From Pseudoglutamicibacter albus (GTDB taxonomy: Bacteria > Actinomycetota > Actinomycetes > Actinomycetales > Micrococcaceae): a stretch of DNA of 64,000 bases. Positions 27,260 to 37,571 of this stretch are shown here, piece by piece. Under the pieces are notes generated by a model, which worked only from the letters and a program-made list of their open reading frames with translations, had not been told where the DNA came from and made no database searches. Each line of letters opens with the position of its first letter. The stretch's first letter is position 1. A program made the position numbers and the translations under genes. Location: the NCBI RefSeq assembly GCF_022346425.1, contig NZ_JAKRCW010000008.1:40789-104788 (forward strand). The letters run 5' to 3'.

Positions 27260-29140
27260 ATGCCAGCACTTCGTTCACGCACAGTCACCCACGGCCGCAA
27301 CATGGCAGGAGCACGCGCACTCATGCGCGCATCCGGTGTCGCCAACCAGGACATCGGCAAGCCGATCATCGCCGTCGCCAACTCCTTCACAGAGTTCGTG
27401 CCAGGCCACACCCACCTAGCCCCCGTGGGCCGCATCGTCTCCGAAGCGATCCACAATGCAGGTGCGGTCGCTCGCGAATTCAACACGATCGCAGTCGATG
27501 ACGGGATCGCGATGGGCCACGGCGGAATGCTGTATTCGCTGCCCAGCCGCGACATCATCGCCGACAGCGTCGAATACATGGCCAACGCCCACTGCGCAGA
27601 CGCGCTCGTGTGCATCTCCAACTGCGACAAGATCACACCGGGCATGCTGCTAGCCGCACTGCGCCTCAACATTCCCACCGTCTTCGTATCCGGCGGCCCC
27701 ATGGAATCAGGCCGCGCCGTATTGACTGACGGGACCGTGAAAAGCCTCGACCTCGTCAACGCGATCGCCGACGCCGTGGACGAATCCGTATCTGATGCCG
27801 ACATGCTCTCGATCGAAGAGAACGCATGCCCAACCTGCGGTTCCTGCTCCGGCATGTTCACCGCGAACTCGATGAACTGCCTCACCGAAGCGATCGGGCT
27901 TGCACTCCCTGGCAACGGCTCCGTTCTGGCAACCCACACCGCGCGCAAGGAGCTATACGAACGCGCCGGGGCCACCATCGTGGACATCACCAAGCGCTAC
28001 TACGAAGACGACGACGCTTCCGTTTTGCCGCGCAACATCGCAACCCGCGAAGCCTTCGATAACGCAATGGCACTCGATATCGCGATGGGCGGCTCAACCA
28101 ACACGATCCTCCACCTGCTTGCCGCAGCACAGGAAGGCGAAGTCGACTACACCCTGCCGGACATCGACAAGAAGTCCCGTGAGGTCCCGTGCCTGGCCAA
28201 GGTTGCGCCCAACGTTGCCGGTGAGCGGACCTACTACATGGAGGACGTCCACCGGGCAGGCGGCATCCCTGCCCTGCTCGGGGAGCTCAACCGCGCCGGC
28301 ATGTTGCACACCAACGTGCATGCCGTACACTCCCCCGACCTCACTAGCTGGCTCGATAAATGGGACATCCGCGGCGGCAAAGCCAGCAAAGAAGCCAAAA
28401 AGCTCTGGTACGCAGCCCCGGGTGGCAAGCGTTCCTCGTCCGCGTTCTCACAGTCCGAAGTGTGGGACAGCCTTGACACCGACGCGGAAAACGGCTGCAT
28501 CCGCAACGCCGAAAACGCATACTCCGCCGACGGCGGCCTAGCTGTTCTACACGGCAACATCGCACGCAACGGATGCGTCGTGAAGACCGCCGGCGTGGAT
28601 GAATCCATCTGGACGTTCTCCGGCCCAGCGGTGGTGTGCGAATCCCAAGACGAGGCCGTCTTCAAGATCTTGTCTAAAGAGATCAAGGAAGGCGACGTAG
28701 TTGTCATCCGCTATGAAGGCCCGCGCGGTGGCCCAGGCATGCAGGAAATGCTCTACCCAACCTCGTATCTGAAAGGCCTGGGACTCGGCGCGAAGTGCGC
28801 CCTCATCACCGACGGCCGCTTCTCCGGCGGCACTTCGGGCTTGTCTATCGGCCACGTCTCCCCCGAAGCCGCCTCGGGTGGCGAGATCGCGCTCATCCAG
28901 GACGGCGACACCATCACGATCGACATCCCCAACCGCTCAATCCAACTCGAGATCTCAGACGAACAGATGCAGGCCCGCCGCGATCAACTCGAGGCCGGCC
29001 ACGGATACCAGCCACTCAAACGCGACCGCGAGGTCAGCCGCGCGCTACGCGCCTACGCGCTCATGGCCACCTCAGCCGACCGCGGAGCCGTGCGCGACAT
29101 CAGCGCGCTGGAACGCATCGCACGCCCACAAGATCTCTAA
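27260..29140 (+). CDS. ilvD: Dihydroxy-acid dehydratase
   Basis: Iron-sulfur dehydratase forming 2-oxoisovalerate and 2-oxo-3-methylvalerate. The 626-residue length is typical. Cluster cysteines are seen in [12 protein letters not shown] and [19 protein letters not shown]; the C-terminal domain has [26 protein letters not shown] 27260 ([19 protein letters not shown]) fits the family start; an in-frame TTG at 27248 is less likely. It is transcribed away from ilvB, presumably under joint control. Confidence 0.95.
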   Translation: MPALRSRTVTHGRNMAGARALMRASGVANQDIGKPIIAVANSFTEFVPGHTHLAPVGRIVSEAIHNAGAVAREFNTIAVDDGIAMGHGGMLYSLPSRDIIADSVEYMANAHCADALVCISNCDKITPGMLLAALRLNIPTVFVSGGPMESGRAVLTDGTVKSLDLVNAIADAVDESVSDADMLSIEENACPTCGSCSGMFTANSMNCLTEAIGLALPGNGSVLATHTARKELYERAGATIVDITKRYYEDDDASVLPRNIATREAFDNAMALDIAMGGSTNTILHLLAAAQEGEVDYTLPDIDKKSREVPCLAKVAPNVAGERTYYMEDVHRAGGIPALLGELNRAGMLHTNVHAVHSPDLTSWLDKWDIRGGKASKEAKKLWYAAPGGKRSSSAFSQSEVWDSLDTDAENGCIRNAENAYSADGGLAVLHGNIARNGCVVKTAGVDESIWTFSGPAVVCESQDEAVFKILSKEIKEGDVVVIRYEGPRGGPGMQEMLYPTSYLKGLGLGAKCALITDGRFSGGTSGLSIGHVSPEAASGGEIALIQDGDTITIDIPNRSIQLEISDEQMQARRDQLEAGHGYQPLKRDREVSRALRAYALMATSADRGAVRDISALERIARPQDL

Positions 29141-29173
29141 ACCGCACAGCTAAGCGCAACCCAAGTGAATGGA

Positions 29174-29217
29174 GAATGCCCTGCCCCACCGCTTTCCGCC
29201 GGTACGGCAGGGCATTC
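29174..29217. terminator. Terminator after ilvD
   Basis: A perfect 12 bp stem (GAATGCCCTGCC at 29174-29185, complement at 29206-29217) has a 20-base loop. It lies between the ilvD stop and the next gene and argues that the following gene starts after 29217. Confidence 0.75.
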
Positions 29218-29233
29218 CCGTATGGTGAAGAAC

Positions 29234-29716
29234 ATGGACACAAATGAACCCGTCCCAACCAGCGAACCTATAGTGCAAGACGAGCTACGCGCCCGCTTGC
29301 GCGCAGTGTTCGATGAGCAAATCCCCAACTACGGTTCCTTCAACATCGCATACGCGTTTGGGCTGGCAGGTTCGGGTGGCCCGTGCCTCATAGGGTTCAG
29401 GAACCAGCCAATCGAACTCGTGGTTGCACCCATCGACGCCCACACTCTTCAAGCCAGCGAGTCCGCAGTCAGCATCAACCTCACCAACATCAGCGCGGTA
29501 GGGATCTACTCCGCAGATTCAGTGGAACTCGAAATGACCACCGGACGCACCTTCCGCGTCACCTGCCCGCCGTACCCGACCGTGCTGCTAGAAGCATCAA
29601 GCTCTGGAACCGAACGTACCCCAGCAGTGACCCTGGACCAGTACGGCGAATCAGTCGATTTCGCAGAGTTCATCAACTTCTTCGCCGACGCCATCGAGGC
29701 CGGCACCGCCCCCTAA
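29234..29716 (+). CDS. Conserved-looking protein of unknown function
   Basis: I do not recognise this 160-residue protein. It has no signal peptide, membrane segment or cysteine cluster. It looks like a compact alpha/beta domain (YGSFNIAYAFGLAGSGGPCLIGFRNQPIELVVAPID, then alternating strands) and ends with a helix rich in Phe and acidic residues. I prefer ATG 29234 after GGTGAAG; ATG 29222 is also open. The longer frame from 29165 would run through the ilvD terminator. The stop lies in a short duplication. Confidence 0.7.
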   Translation: MDTNEPVPTSEPIVQDELRARLRAVFDEQIPNYGSFNIAYAFGLAGSGGPCLIGFRNQPIELVVAPIDAHTLQASESAVSINLTNISAVGIYSADSVELEMTTGRTFRVTCPPYPTVLLEASSSGTERTPAVTLDQYGESVDFAEFINFFADAIEAGTAP

Positions 29717-29737
29717 GCCTGAACTAGCCCCCTAAGT
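29709..29737. repeat. Repeat duplicating the end of the unknown gene
   Basis: GCCCCCTAAG occurs at 29709-29718, containing the gene's TAA stop, and again at 29728-29737, a period of 19. The remaining bases to tRNA-Lys (29943) hold nothing I can name. Confidence 0.6.
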
Positions 29738-29942
29738 GAGCATCGCACCAGAGCACGGGAACATAGGAGGCGGCACGGCTTCACGAGCCCCAGCAATATG
29801 CTGTATCTCACAAAAGCGCTCAACCGTTGGCTCCGATTTGGCGTTTACGAAAACTGACTGTAATGTTGAACAGGTCGCCGCGAGCGATGCACAACGATTC
29901 AGCAAGAACCGCTGACGCACCTTGCATCACTACGCGAGACGA

Positions 29943-30018
29943 GCGCCTTTAGCTCAATTGGTAGAGCACTTGACTCTTAATCAATAGGTTCCGGGTTCGA
30001 GTCCCGGAGGGCGCACCA
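29943..30018 (+). tRNA. tRNA-Lys(CTT), CCA encoded
   Basis: Acceptor GCGCCTT pairs with AGGGCGC; anticodon loop CTCTTAA gives CTT (codon AAG); T-loop GTTCGAGTC; discriminator A at 30015 followed by a genomic CCA. It is the only tRNA in the window with encoded CCA. A strong hairpin follows. Confidence 0.96.
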
Positions 30019-30022
30019 ATAT

Positions 30023-30057
30023 GAAAGGCTGAAACTGTACAACAGTTTCAGCCTTTC
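30023..30057. terminator. Terminator after tRNA-Lys
   Basis: A perfect 16 bp stem (GAAAGGCTGAAACTGT at 30023-30038 with 30042-30057) has a three-base loop and starts five bases after the CCA. Confidence 0.88.
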
Positions 30058-30086
30058 GCGTATCAAGCGCACTTCGAGGAGGACGC

Positions 30087-30560
30087 ATGACCAACCGTCT
30101 TGAGCCAGGCCAACCGGCACCCGACTTCACTCTCACTGCAGCTGACGGAAGCACCGTGAGCCTTAGTGAGCTCACCAACGGGACCAAAGCCATCGTCTAC
30201 TTCTACCCGAAAGCAATGACCCCAGGGTGCACAACCCAGGCATGCGATTTCCGTGACTCGCTCGAATCTCTGGCTGCACACGGCTACAAGGTTGTCGGGA
30301 TCTCCCCCGATCCGGTGGACAAGCTCGCTAAGTTCGTGGAACGCGATCAGCTGAGCTTCCCGCTACTCTCCGATGAAGACCACGCCGTCGCAGAAGCCTA
30401 CGGCGCGTGGGGTATCAAAAAGAACTACGGCCGCGAATACGAGGGCCTCATCCGCTCGACCATCGTGATCGATGAAAACGGAACCGTAGAACTCGCGCAA
30501 TACAACGTGCGAGCTAAAGGACACGTTGCTAAACTTCAACGAGATCTGAAACTGGTCTAA
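30087..30560 (+). CDS. bcp: Thioredoxin-dependent thiol peroxidase (Bcp/PrxQ)
   Basis: Cytosolic peroxiredoxin reducing peroxides. The 157 residues have the AhpC/TSA fold with AKAMTPGCTTQACDFRDS. The first Cys is the peroxidatic one, and the second, five residues on, is the PrxQ resolving Cys. It sits between tRNA-Lys and tRNA-Leu without other redox genes. A GAGGAGG site precedes the ATG. Confidence 0.94.
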   Translation: MTNRLEPGQPAPDFTLTAADGSTVSLSELTNGTKAIVYFYPKAMTPGCTTQACDFRDSLESLAAHGYKVVGISPDPVDKLAKFVERDQLSFPLLSDEDHAVAEAYGAWGIKKNYGREYEGLIRSTIVIDENGTVELAQYNVRAKGHVAKLQRDLKLV

Positions 30561-30593
30561 TATAGATCAGCGGTACCGGCTCAGGTGCCGTCC

Positions 30594-30674
<81 letters not shown>

Positions 30675-30745
30675 CTTTCTGCTTTATGCGTTCATTCGCT
30701 TACACATAACATTCATGTAAGCCATCACCCTGGGATGGTGAACAG

Positions 30746-32536
30746 ATGCCACATAGCGCACTCCCCCCACACAACAAAGGTCGCTCCTCGCGTGAAGACC
30801 GCGCTTCTACAGGCCCTAGCCGCCGCGCAGTCCTAGGATGGGGGCTTTTCGCGCTCATGGCGGCAGGATGCGCCAACGGTGCCCCCTCACCGGGCAAAAG
30901 CACCCGCACGGAACTCACTTTCCTCGCCGCAGCACCCCCACGACTCTGGGATCCGGCGTTTATCCACGATCCGTTCGATCAGCGCATCATTCAACAAATC
31001 TGCCCGCCGCTAGTGAGCATCAACTCCGCCGACGGCAACCTCACCGGCATCCTAGCGCGCACGGCAAGCCTCAACGAGGACGGCACTCGTCTGCGCATCA
31101 CGCTTGCACACGGCCTGACCTTCTCCGATGGAACAGAACTCGATTCCGATGCGCTCAAAGCCAATTTTGAACGCTGGCAGAAGATCGCATCCACAGCTTC
31201 CACGCCTTCGGCGATCGACACGCTCCTCGCCGATTCGGCGTCGGCCCCGCTCATCAAGAGCTATAAAACTCTGAGCAAACACGTACTCGATGTGCACTTC
31301 GCCCGCCCATGCTTCGCATTCCCAGACGCGCTAACACACCCCGGACTCGGGGTCCTCTCCCCGGCAGCTTTCGGCAAGGACTCAACCGAACCTGTCGCCA
31401 CACCTATTGGCGCCGGCGCATACACCCTTGAAGCGAAAGCGACCAAGACCGCACCTCACCGCGAAGAAACCAACACCACACGCCTGAAGCTACGCGCAGA
31501 GTTCCGTAGCGAGCGTGAATCCGCCGCCGCATCGGCTAGTGCAACACACAGCGAGAGCGCGAGCCAAGGCTCCCCAGACTATGGCCAGGACTCCAGTCAC
31601 GACGGCGGGTTGCCGTTGCGTCCAGCACCTGCCGAAGGCAAAGCCCCAGCCACTATCGCGTTCATCCACTCAAGCCTTTCAGCGACACCGGCCCAGTGGC
31701 TGGCAAGCAAACACGACAATCCGATGCATGCCGACGTCGTCGATGCGGTGGCAGCGAAAGAACAAAAAGAGATCGCCCAAGCCGGCTTGCGGGTTATGCA
31801 CCGCGACCCGTTCTCCGTGGTCTACCTCGGATTCAACCACAACGACGAGAACCTCAAACAACGCGCGATGCGCCAAGCGATCGTGCAAAACATCGACGAA
31901 CGGCAACTGCTCAAAGACCAGTTCCCAGAATCGACCTTAAGCGCTAACGGATACACGCCAGCTTCCCTAGGGGTACAGCCTGAACGCCCCGCGATCCGGG
32001 ATGAAAAAGCAACCACCGATCTACTCAAGACAGCCAAATACGGCGGAGAAAGCATCCCGATCGCCTACCCGACCGGCGTACGCCTCCTCTACTTCCCGCT
32101 ACCCGAATTGACCGCGCAAGGCATCCAGAAACAACTCGCGGAAGTGCACATCACAACCCAGTTGAAACCCATGCACTGGGACACCGAGTTCCTGCCAGCG
32201 CTACTCGAGGGAAAACACACTGGGCTCTTCCTCTTCGGGCTACACGGGCTCTACCGTTCCCCGCATGACATGCTCGCTCGCCTCTTCAGCGGACCCCGGC
32301 CCCTGTGCAACGCACGCCTGACCGACATCCCGCACCGTCTCGATGCGGCCCTTGCCATCGCTTCAGCAAGCCAACGCCGCGAGACCTACCGAAACATCGA
32401 AACCGACCTCATAGCCGACCTTCCGCTCTACCCGCTACTTTTGCCGGCATCGGCCCTCGGCCTCTCCAGCGACGTCACGAACTACCCGCTGAACCCATAT
32501 CTTGAAGAGCCACTCGAACTCGTGACGATGCGGTAA
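30746..32536 (+). CDS. Substrate-binding lipoprotein, ABC family 5 (peptide type)
   Basis: A 596-residue exported lipoprotein resembling peptide/nickel-binding proteins. The N-terminus has a twin-arginine-like SRRAVLGWG, a hydrophobic stretch and the lipobox MAAGC (Cys42). The body has RLWDPAFIHDPFDQRIIQQICPPL, LTFSDGTELDSDALKANFERW and IGAGAYTLEA, all typical of the family. A Ser/Ala/His-rich insertion (about residues 250-290) looks disordered. No permease or ATPase genes adjoin it, so it is an orphan that must share a transporter elsewhere or act alone. The ligand is unknown. Confidence 0.85.
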   Translation: MPHSALPPHNKGRSSREDRASTGPSRRAVLGWGLFALMAAGCANGAPSPGKSTRTELTFLAAAPPRLWDPAFIHDPFDQRIIQQICPPLVSINSADGNLTGILARTASLNEDGTRLRITLAHGLTFSDGTELDSDALKANFERWQKIASTASTPSAIDTLLADSASAPLIKSYKTLSKHVLDVHFARPCFAFPDALTHPGLGVLSPAAFGKDSTEPVATPIGAGAYTLEAKATKTAPHREETNTTRLKLRAEFRSERESAAASASATHSESASQGSPDYGQDSSHDGGLPLRPAPAEGKAPATIAFIHSSLSATPAQWLASKHDNPMHADVVDAVAAKEQKEIAQAGLRVMHRDPFSVVYLGFNHNDENLKQRAMRQAIVQNIDERQLLKDQFPESTLSANGYTPASLGVQPERPAIRDEKATTDLLKTAKYGGESIPIAYPTGVRLLYFPLPELTAQGIQKQLAEVHITTQLKPMHWDTEFLPALLEGKHTGLFLFGLHGLYRSPHDMLARLFSGPRPLCNARLTDIPHRLDAALAIASASQRRETYRNIETDLIADLPLYPLLLPASALGLSSDVTNYPLNPYLEEPLELVTMR

Positions 32537-32750
32537 AAGCTCGCCGCAGATAGCGCCCGCTAGCTACGCTGGGGCGCCTCTTGCTGAGCTAGGACTAGGC
32601 GGGCGCTGAGAAGTTACCGCAGAACGTGGCGCTAGTAACTTTGGGCCCTTAAAAGGCCGCCATACGTTTCACCTATACAGAGCCCGGCGGTACTGTGAGA
32701 CGTAGACTTATTAAGGTTTACCTACAAACATGTCAGATGGAGTTGCATCC

Positions 32751-34232
32751 GTGTCTTCGACCAACCAGAAGATCTCCCTCGACGTCGCACTGATCGGCGG
32801 CGGCATCATGAGCGCAACGCTCGGAACCTTCCTCAACCATGTGGAGCCGGGGTGGAGCATCGGCGTGTTCGAGAGCCTTGACCGCGCTGGCGCCGAATCC
32901 TCCGACCCATGGAACAATGCCGGTACGGGCCACTCCGCACTGTGCGAACTCAACTACTCTCCAGCGGCTGCTGACGGCTCCGTCGACCCGACCAAGGCGC
33001 TCGGCATCGCCGAACAGTTCCAGCAGTCCCGCCAGTTCTACGCGTGGCTCGTCGAGCAGGGCATCGTCAAGGACCCATCGAGCTTCATCAACGCGTTGCC
33101 GCACGCTTCTTTCGTGATCGGTGAAGACCACAAGCGCTACCTGCAGACCCGCTACGAGACCCTCAAACAGAACGTTCTGTTCCAGGACTTCCAGCACACC
33201 ACCGACATCGACCAGATCGCCGAGTGGACCCCGCTGGTAGCTGAAGGCCGCACCAACAACGACGTCGCGATGACCCGCTCCGAATCCGGCACCGACGTCA
33301 ACTTCGGTTCCCTGACCCGCCAGCTACTCGACGCGATGGACGCTAAGAACTCCACCGACGTCTTCTACAACCACAAGGTCACCAACCTCAAGCGCGCAGG
33401 CAACGGCTGGGTTGTGACCGTGAAGGACAAGGCTTCCAAGCAGACCCTCGAGGTAAACGCCAAGTTCGTCTTTGTGGGTGCCGGTGGTGGCGCTCTTCCA
33501 CTGTTGCAGAAGTCCGGTATCGATGAGATCAAGGGCTACGGCGGCTTCCCGGTTTCAGGTGAGTTCCTGCGTTGCACCAACGAATCGGTCATCGCCCGCC
33601 ATGAAGCCAAGGTCTACGGCCAGGCGTCCGTGGGTGCTCCTCCGATGTCCGTTCCACACCTGGACACCCGTTACGTGGACGGCAAGAAGTCCCTCATGTT
33701 CGGTCCTTACGGCGGCTTCTCGCCTAAGTTCCTCAAGTCCGGTTCCTTCTTCGACCTTCCGTTCTCGGTTCGTGTACACAACCTCGGCACGATGCTCGGT
33801 GTTGCGAAGTCCAACTTCGACCTCGTGACCTACCTCGTATCCGAGCTCGCTAAGACCCGCAACCAGCAGATGGAAGCGATGCGCGCCTACTACCCTGCCG
33901 CTCAGAAGGGCGACTGGGAGATGATCACCGCGGGCCAGCGCGTCCAGACCATGAAGAAGGGCCCTAACGGCAAGGCTGTCCTCGCATTCGGTACCGAGGT
34001 TGTCTCCTCGGCTGACGGCAGCATCGCCGGCCTACTCGGTGCTTCCCCTGGCGCATCCACTGCAGCACCGATCATGGTCAACCTGCTCAAGACCTGCTTC
34101 GCTGATAAGTGGGCTGGCTGGGAAGACCAGGTCAAGGAGCTCATTCCATCGCTGGGTCAGAAACTCAACAACAACGCTTCCCTCTACAGCGAGGTCAAGG
34201 ACCGCACCGATAAGGTCCTGGGGCTGAACTAG
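32751..34232 (+). CDS. mqo: Malate:quinone oxidoreductase
   Basis: FAD-dependent peripheral membrane enzyme oxidising malate to oxaloacetate and passing electrons to quinone. The N-terminus has LDVALIGGGIMSATLGTFL (FAD motif), then SSDPWNNAGTGHSALCELNYSP. The C-terminus has LLGASPGASTAAPIM. I chose GTG 32751 (493 residues) because GGAG lies eight bases upstream; ATG 32730 is in frame but its AAGG is too distant. The 200 bp before it carries an imperfect GC-rich inverted repeat (GCGCCCGCTAG near 32555) and A/T-rich promoter-like sequence near 32705. Confidence 0.93.
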   Translation: MSSTNQKISLDVALIGGGIMSATLGTFLNHVEPGWSIGVFESLDRAGAESSDPWNNAGTGHSALCELNYSPAAADGSVDPTKALGIAEQFQQSRQFYAWLVEQGIVKDPSSFINALPHASFVIGEDHKRYLQTRYETLKQNVLFQDFQHTTDIDQIAEWTPLVAEGRTNNDVAMTRSESGTDVNFGSLTRQLLDAMDAKNSTDVFYNHKVTNLKRAGNGWVVTVKDKASKQTLEVNAKFVFVGAGGGALPLLQKSGIDEIKGYGGFPVSGEFLRCTNESVIARHEAKVYGQASVGAPPMSVPHLDTRYVDGKKSLMFGPYGGFSPKFLKSGSFFDLPFSVRVHNLGTMLGVAKSNFDLVTYLVSELAKTRNQQMEAMRAYYPAAQKGDWEMITAGQRVQTMKKGPNGKAVLAFGTEVVSSADGSIAGLLGASPGASTAAPIMVNLLKTCFADKWAGWEDQVKELIPSLGQKLNNNASLYSEVKDRTDKVLGLN

Positions 34233-34264
34233 GTCTGTCCACTACTCGCTCCAACAACGCATAG

Positions 34265-34309
34265 GATGGGGGCGTGTCCGTAACGTTTCGTTGCGGGCAC
34301 GCCCCCATC
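34265..34309. terminator. Terminator after mqo
   Basis: A 16 bp stem with one G-U pair (34265-34280 with 34294-34309, core GATGGGGGCGTG) is followed by CTCCCTTTT. It isolates mqo from the RND exporter. Confidence 0.9.
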
Positions 34310-34340
34310 TCCCTTTTCCGGCCTTACATCAAGGATCCTC

Positions 34341-37300
34341 ATGCACCACCTGGCGAAAGTCTCGCTGCGAAACCGGGCCCTGATCATCTTGATCACGCTG
34401 TTCGTGAGCACGTTCGGCGTTGTTTCGATGAACCAGTTGAAACAAGAGCTCATGCCATCGGTTGAGTTCCCGATGATCTCGGTGGCAGCGCAGCACCCGG
34501 GAGCTTCCCCGCAAGTCATGGACGAACAGGTGGCGCAACCGCTGGAACGCTCACTGCAGGCGGTCGAGGGGCTTGAATCCACCAAATCGACATCCCGGGC
34601 AGGGCTGACGACCATCCAGCTTTCCCTGGATTACGGGACCAACATGGACCGTGCACGAAACCAGGTTGAACGAGCCATCTCGAACGCCAGCGACATGTTG
34701 CCCGAGGGCGTCTCGCCCACCTCTTTCGCAGGGTCTTTCAGCGACTTCCCGGTCGTGTATTACGCCGTCTCCGGTGACGGCTCGCTCTCCGCTGTCGCAG
34801 ACCGTGTGAGCGCCAACGTCATCCCTGAAATTGAACGGCTCGATGGGGTCCGCCAGGCCCAACTCACGGGCGCTGATTCCCAATACGTCAAGGTCACCCC
34901 CGACAAGAAGAAGATGAAAGATGCGGGCCTGAGCGAGCAAGACCTGCAGAAAGCGATCAGCGAAGTCGGTAGCGCAGTCCCGCTGGGGTCGATTGAAAAA
35001 GGTACGTTGAGTCTGCCGGCCGAGACCAACGGTGCCCCAGCGGACCTCGATGCGTGGCGGAAACTCCCCATAGCCGCCGCGGCGCCGCAGGGCTCAGCCC
35101 CGCAAGATGGCGCGCCGCAGGCACCGCAAGACCGCAAACCCAAGGTCTCGCTGCTGGGTGATGTTGCCACAGTCGAGCTTGCGGATGAGGCCAGCTCCTC
35201 GATCACCCGCACCAACGGGGAGCTCTCGCTTGCGCTCTCCATCACCAAGACACCCGAGGCTGACACCGTCAGGATCGTCGAGAAGATCAAGGAAACCCTG
35301 CCAGGCCTACTCAAGGACGCCGATGCCGAAGGCGTGGTGATCTTCGATCAAGCAGAACCGATCACCGATGCGGTTTCTGACCTGACAAAGGAAGGCCTGC
35401 TTGGCCTCGTCTTCGCGATCCTCGTGATCTTGATCTTCTTGCTTTCTTTCCGGGCAACGCTTGTCACCGCGATCTCGATCCCGTTGTCCTTGCTTGCCAC
35501 GTTCATCGGCCTGTTCGGTTTCGGTTATTCACTGAACATGCTGACCTTGGGTGCGCTCACCATCTCGATCGGCCGAGTGGTCGATGACGCGATCGTTGTG
35601 ATCGAAAATATTCGTCGCCACCTCGCCAATGACGCACTCGATGCGCGGACCGAACGCGACGGAACTGTCGTCTCCCGCCGTGAGAGCATCATCCACGCTG
35701 TCCGCGAGGTAGCCGGAGCCATCACCGCATCGACGTTGACGACCGTTGCGGTGTTCGCGCCGATCGCTTTCGTATCCGGACTTGCCGGTGAACTGTTCCG
35801 TCCGTTCGCCCTCACAGTGAGCATCGCACTGCTTGCATCCCTGGTGGTCTCGCTCACGATCGTTCCGGTTCTCGCCTACTGGTTCATCTCCGGCGAGAAG
35901 ACCTCTCGGAACCGCAAGAGCCGCAATACTGATGCCGCCGAGCGTTTACCGGCCCTGCAGCGGGCGTACCGTCCCGTCCTGCGTTCCACGCAGAAGCATC
36001 CGGTCATCACGCTCGTGGCATCCGTGGTGTTGCTCGCCGGGTCTATCGCGTTGACTCCGTTCATCAAAACGAACATGTTCGGTGACATGGGTGAGACCTC
36101 TTTCGACGCCGAGCTCGCCCTGCCTGCAGGTTCCTCGCTGGATACCACCGAAAAACAAGCCCGTATGGTCTCCGAGAAGATTGAGGGGGTCGATGGTGTC
36201 CGCGACGTCCAGTACACGGTCGGCTCCGGCACCGACCAGCTTTCCGTGATGATGGGCGGGCAAGGCTCGGACACGGCCCAGTTCATTGTGGTGGTCGAGG
36301 ACTCATCCAAAGTCAATGAAGCGCGCTCCGAGGTCGAAAAGCAGATCGGAGAGCTCGAAGGCCTCGATAAAGACGCCGAGTTCGAGGTCTCCGCCCCAGG
36401 AACCGGTGGTGGTTTCAACCAGGACATCACGATCGAGGTGCAAGGCAACACACCTGAAACTCTCGCGGAAGCGACCAAGAAGGTCACGGACACGATGCGG
36501 GACATCCCTGAGGTGACCGCGATCAAGAATGACCTCACCACAACCCAGCCGACCGTACGCGTTGACGTGGACCGGAAGAAGGCGGCTGAAAAGGGGTTGA
36601 GCGCGCAGCAAGTGGGCGCGTTGCTCAACGGCACCATCGAACCCTTGGAAACTGGCCGCACCACCCTCGGCTTCCAGACCTACACGATCAAGATCGGTGA
36701 AGGTAAGACGATCTCTTCACTCGAGGACCTTGAGAAGGTGAAGATCCCTACCGCAACCGGTGAGGTCACTGTCTCCGACATCGCTAAGGTTTCTCAGCAG
36801 GAGAAAGAAACCGTTGTGGTTTCGCGCAACACCGACCGCATTGCGCAAGTCACGATCTCCCCTACCGCCGCCGGCCTCGGCGCTGTATCGGCTGAGGTGA
36901 GCCAGCGGCTGGACCAACTTGAGTTGCCTGACGGCGCCCACGCAAGCATCGGAGGGGCGGCAACCCAGCAGGAAGATGCGTTCATGCAGTTGGGGATCGC
37001 GGTCCTGCTTGCTATCGCGATCGTCTACATCATCATGGTCGCGACCTTCCGCTCACTCATCCAGCCGTTCATTCTGTTGGTTTCGATTCCGTTCGCGTTC
37101 ATCGGCTCGTTGCTCGCGTTGTTGATCACGCAGATCCCGTTGGGCCTGCCGTCCTTGATCGGCATGTTGATGCTGGTTGGCATTGTTGTCACCAACGCGA
37201 TCGTCCTGATCGACCTCATCAACCAGTACCGCGACACCGCCGCGCACCGCGCTGAAGGTGAACGCGACGCGATGCCGCTGAACCAGGCGATCGAGCTGGG

Positions 37301-37571
37301 TGCGTTGCGCAGGTTGCGTCCGATCTTGATGACGGCGATGGCGACGATCGGCGCGATGGTCCCAACCGCTTTCGGTATGACGGGCGGTAGCGGCGGATTC
37401 ATCTCGCAGCCTCTCGCGGTCATGGTGATCGGTGGCCTCATCTCATCGACGCTGCTGACCTTGATCCTTGTTCCGGTCCTCTACCGGCTCGTCGAGGGCC
37501 GCCGCGAACGCAAACGACTCAAACGCGAAAACAAAATCAAGGACCAGAATGAAGAACTACTTCAACCCTGA
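34341..37571 (+). CDS. RND-superfamily exporter, HAE1/AcrB-like (SwrC type)
   Basis: A 1076-residue proton-driven exporter with the twelve-segment RND layout. There is one segment near the N-terminus (LIILITLFVSTFGVVSM), a large extracellular porter domain, and segments 2-6 with the proton-relay motif GRVVDDAIVVIENI. A second extracellular domain, segment 7 and segments 8-12 follow. A proline/glutamine-rich linker (APQGSAPQDGAPQAPQDRK) interrupts the first porter domain. No membrane-fusion or outer-membrane partner is nearby, as expected in a monoderm; SwrC of Bacillus is a comparable case. The substrate is unknown. Confidence 0.92.
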   Translation: MHHLAKVSLRNRALIILITLFVSTFGVVSMNQLKQELMPSVEFPMISVAAQHPGASPQVMDEQVAQPLERSLQAVEGLESTKSTSRAGLTTIQLSLDYGTNMDRARNQVERAISNASDMLPEGVSPTSFAGSFSDFPVVYYAVSGDGSLSAVADRVSANVIPEIERLDGVRQAQLTGADSQYVKVTPDKKKMKDAGLSEQDLQKAISEVGSAVPLGSIEKGTLSLPAETNGAPADLDAWRKLPIAAAAPQGSAPQDGAPQAPQDRKPKVSLLGDVATVELADEASSSITRTNGELSLALSITKTPEADTVRIVEKIKETLPGLLKDADAEGVVIFDQAEPITDAVSDLTKEGLLGLVFAILVILIFLLSFRATLVTAISIPLSLLATFIGLFGFGYSLNMLTLGALTISIGRVVDDAIVVIENIRRHLANDALDARTERDGTVVSRRESIIHAVREVAGAITASTLTTVAVFAPIAFVSGLAGELFRPFALTVSIALLASLVVSLTIVPVLAYWFISGEKTSRNRKSRNTDAAERLPALQRAYRPVLRSTQKHPVITLVASVVLLAGSIALTPFIKTNMFGDMGETSFDAELALPAGSSLDTTEKQARMVSEKIEGVDGVRDVQYTVGSGTDQLSVMMGGQGSDTAQFIVVVEDSSKVNEARSEVEKQIGELEGLDKDAEFEVSAPGTGGGFNQDITIEVQGNTPETLAEATKKVTDTMRDIPEVTAIKNDLTTTQPTVRVDVDRKKAAEKGLSAQQVGALLNGTIEPLETGRTTLGFQTYTIKIGEGKTISSLEDLEKVKIPTATGEVTVSDIAKVSQQEKETVVVSRNTDRIAQVTISPTAAGLGAVSAEVSQRLDQLELPDGAHASIGGAATQQEDAFMQLGIAVLLAIAIVYIIMVATFRSLIQPFILLVSIPFAFIGSLLALLITQIPLGLPSLIGMLMLVGIVVTNAIVLIDLINQYRDTAAHRAEGERDAMPLNQAIELGALRRLRPILMTAMATIGAMVPTAFGMTGGSGGFISQPLAVMVIGGLISSTLLTLILVPVLYRLVEGRRERKRLKRENKIKDQNEELLQP

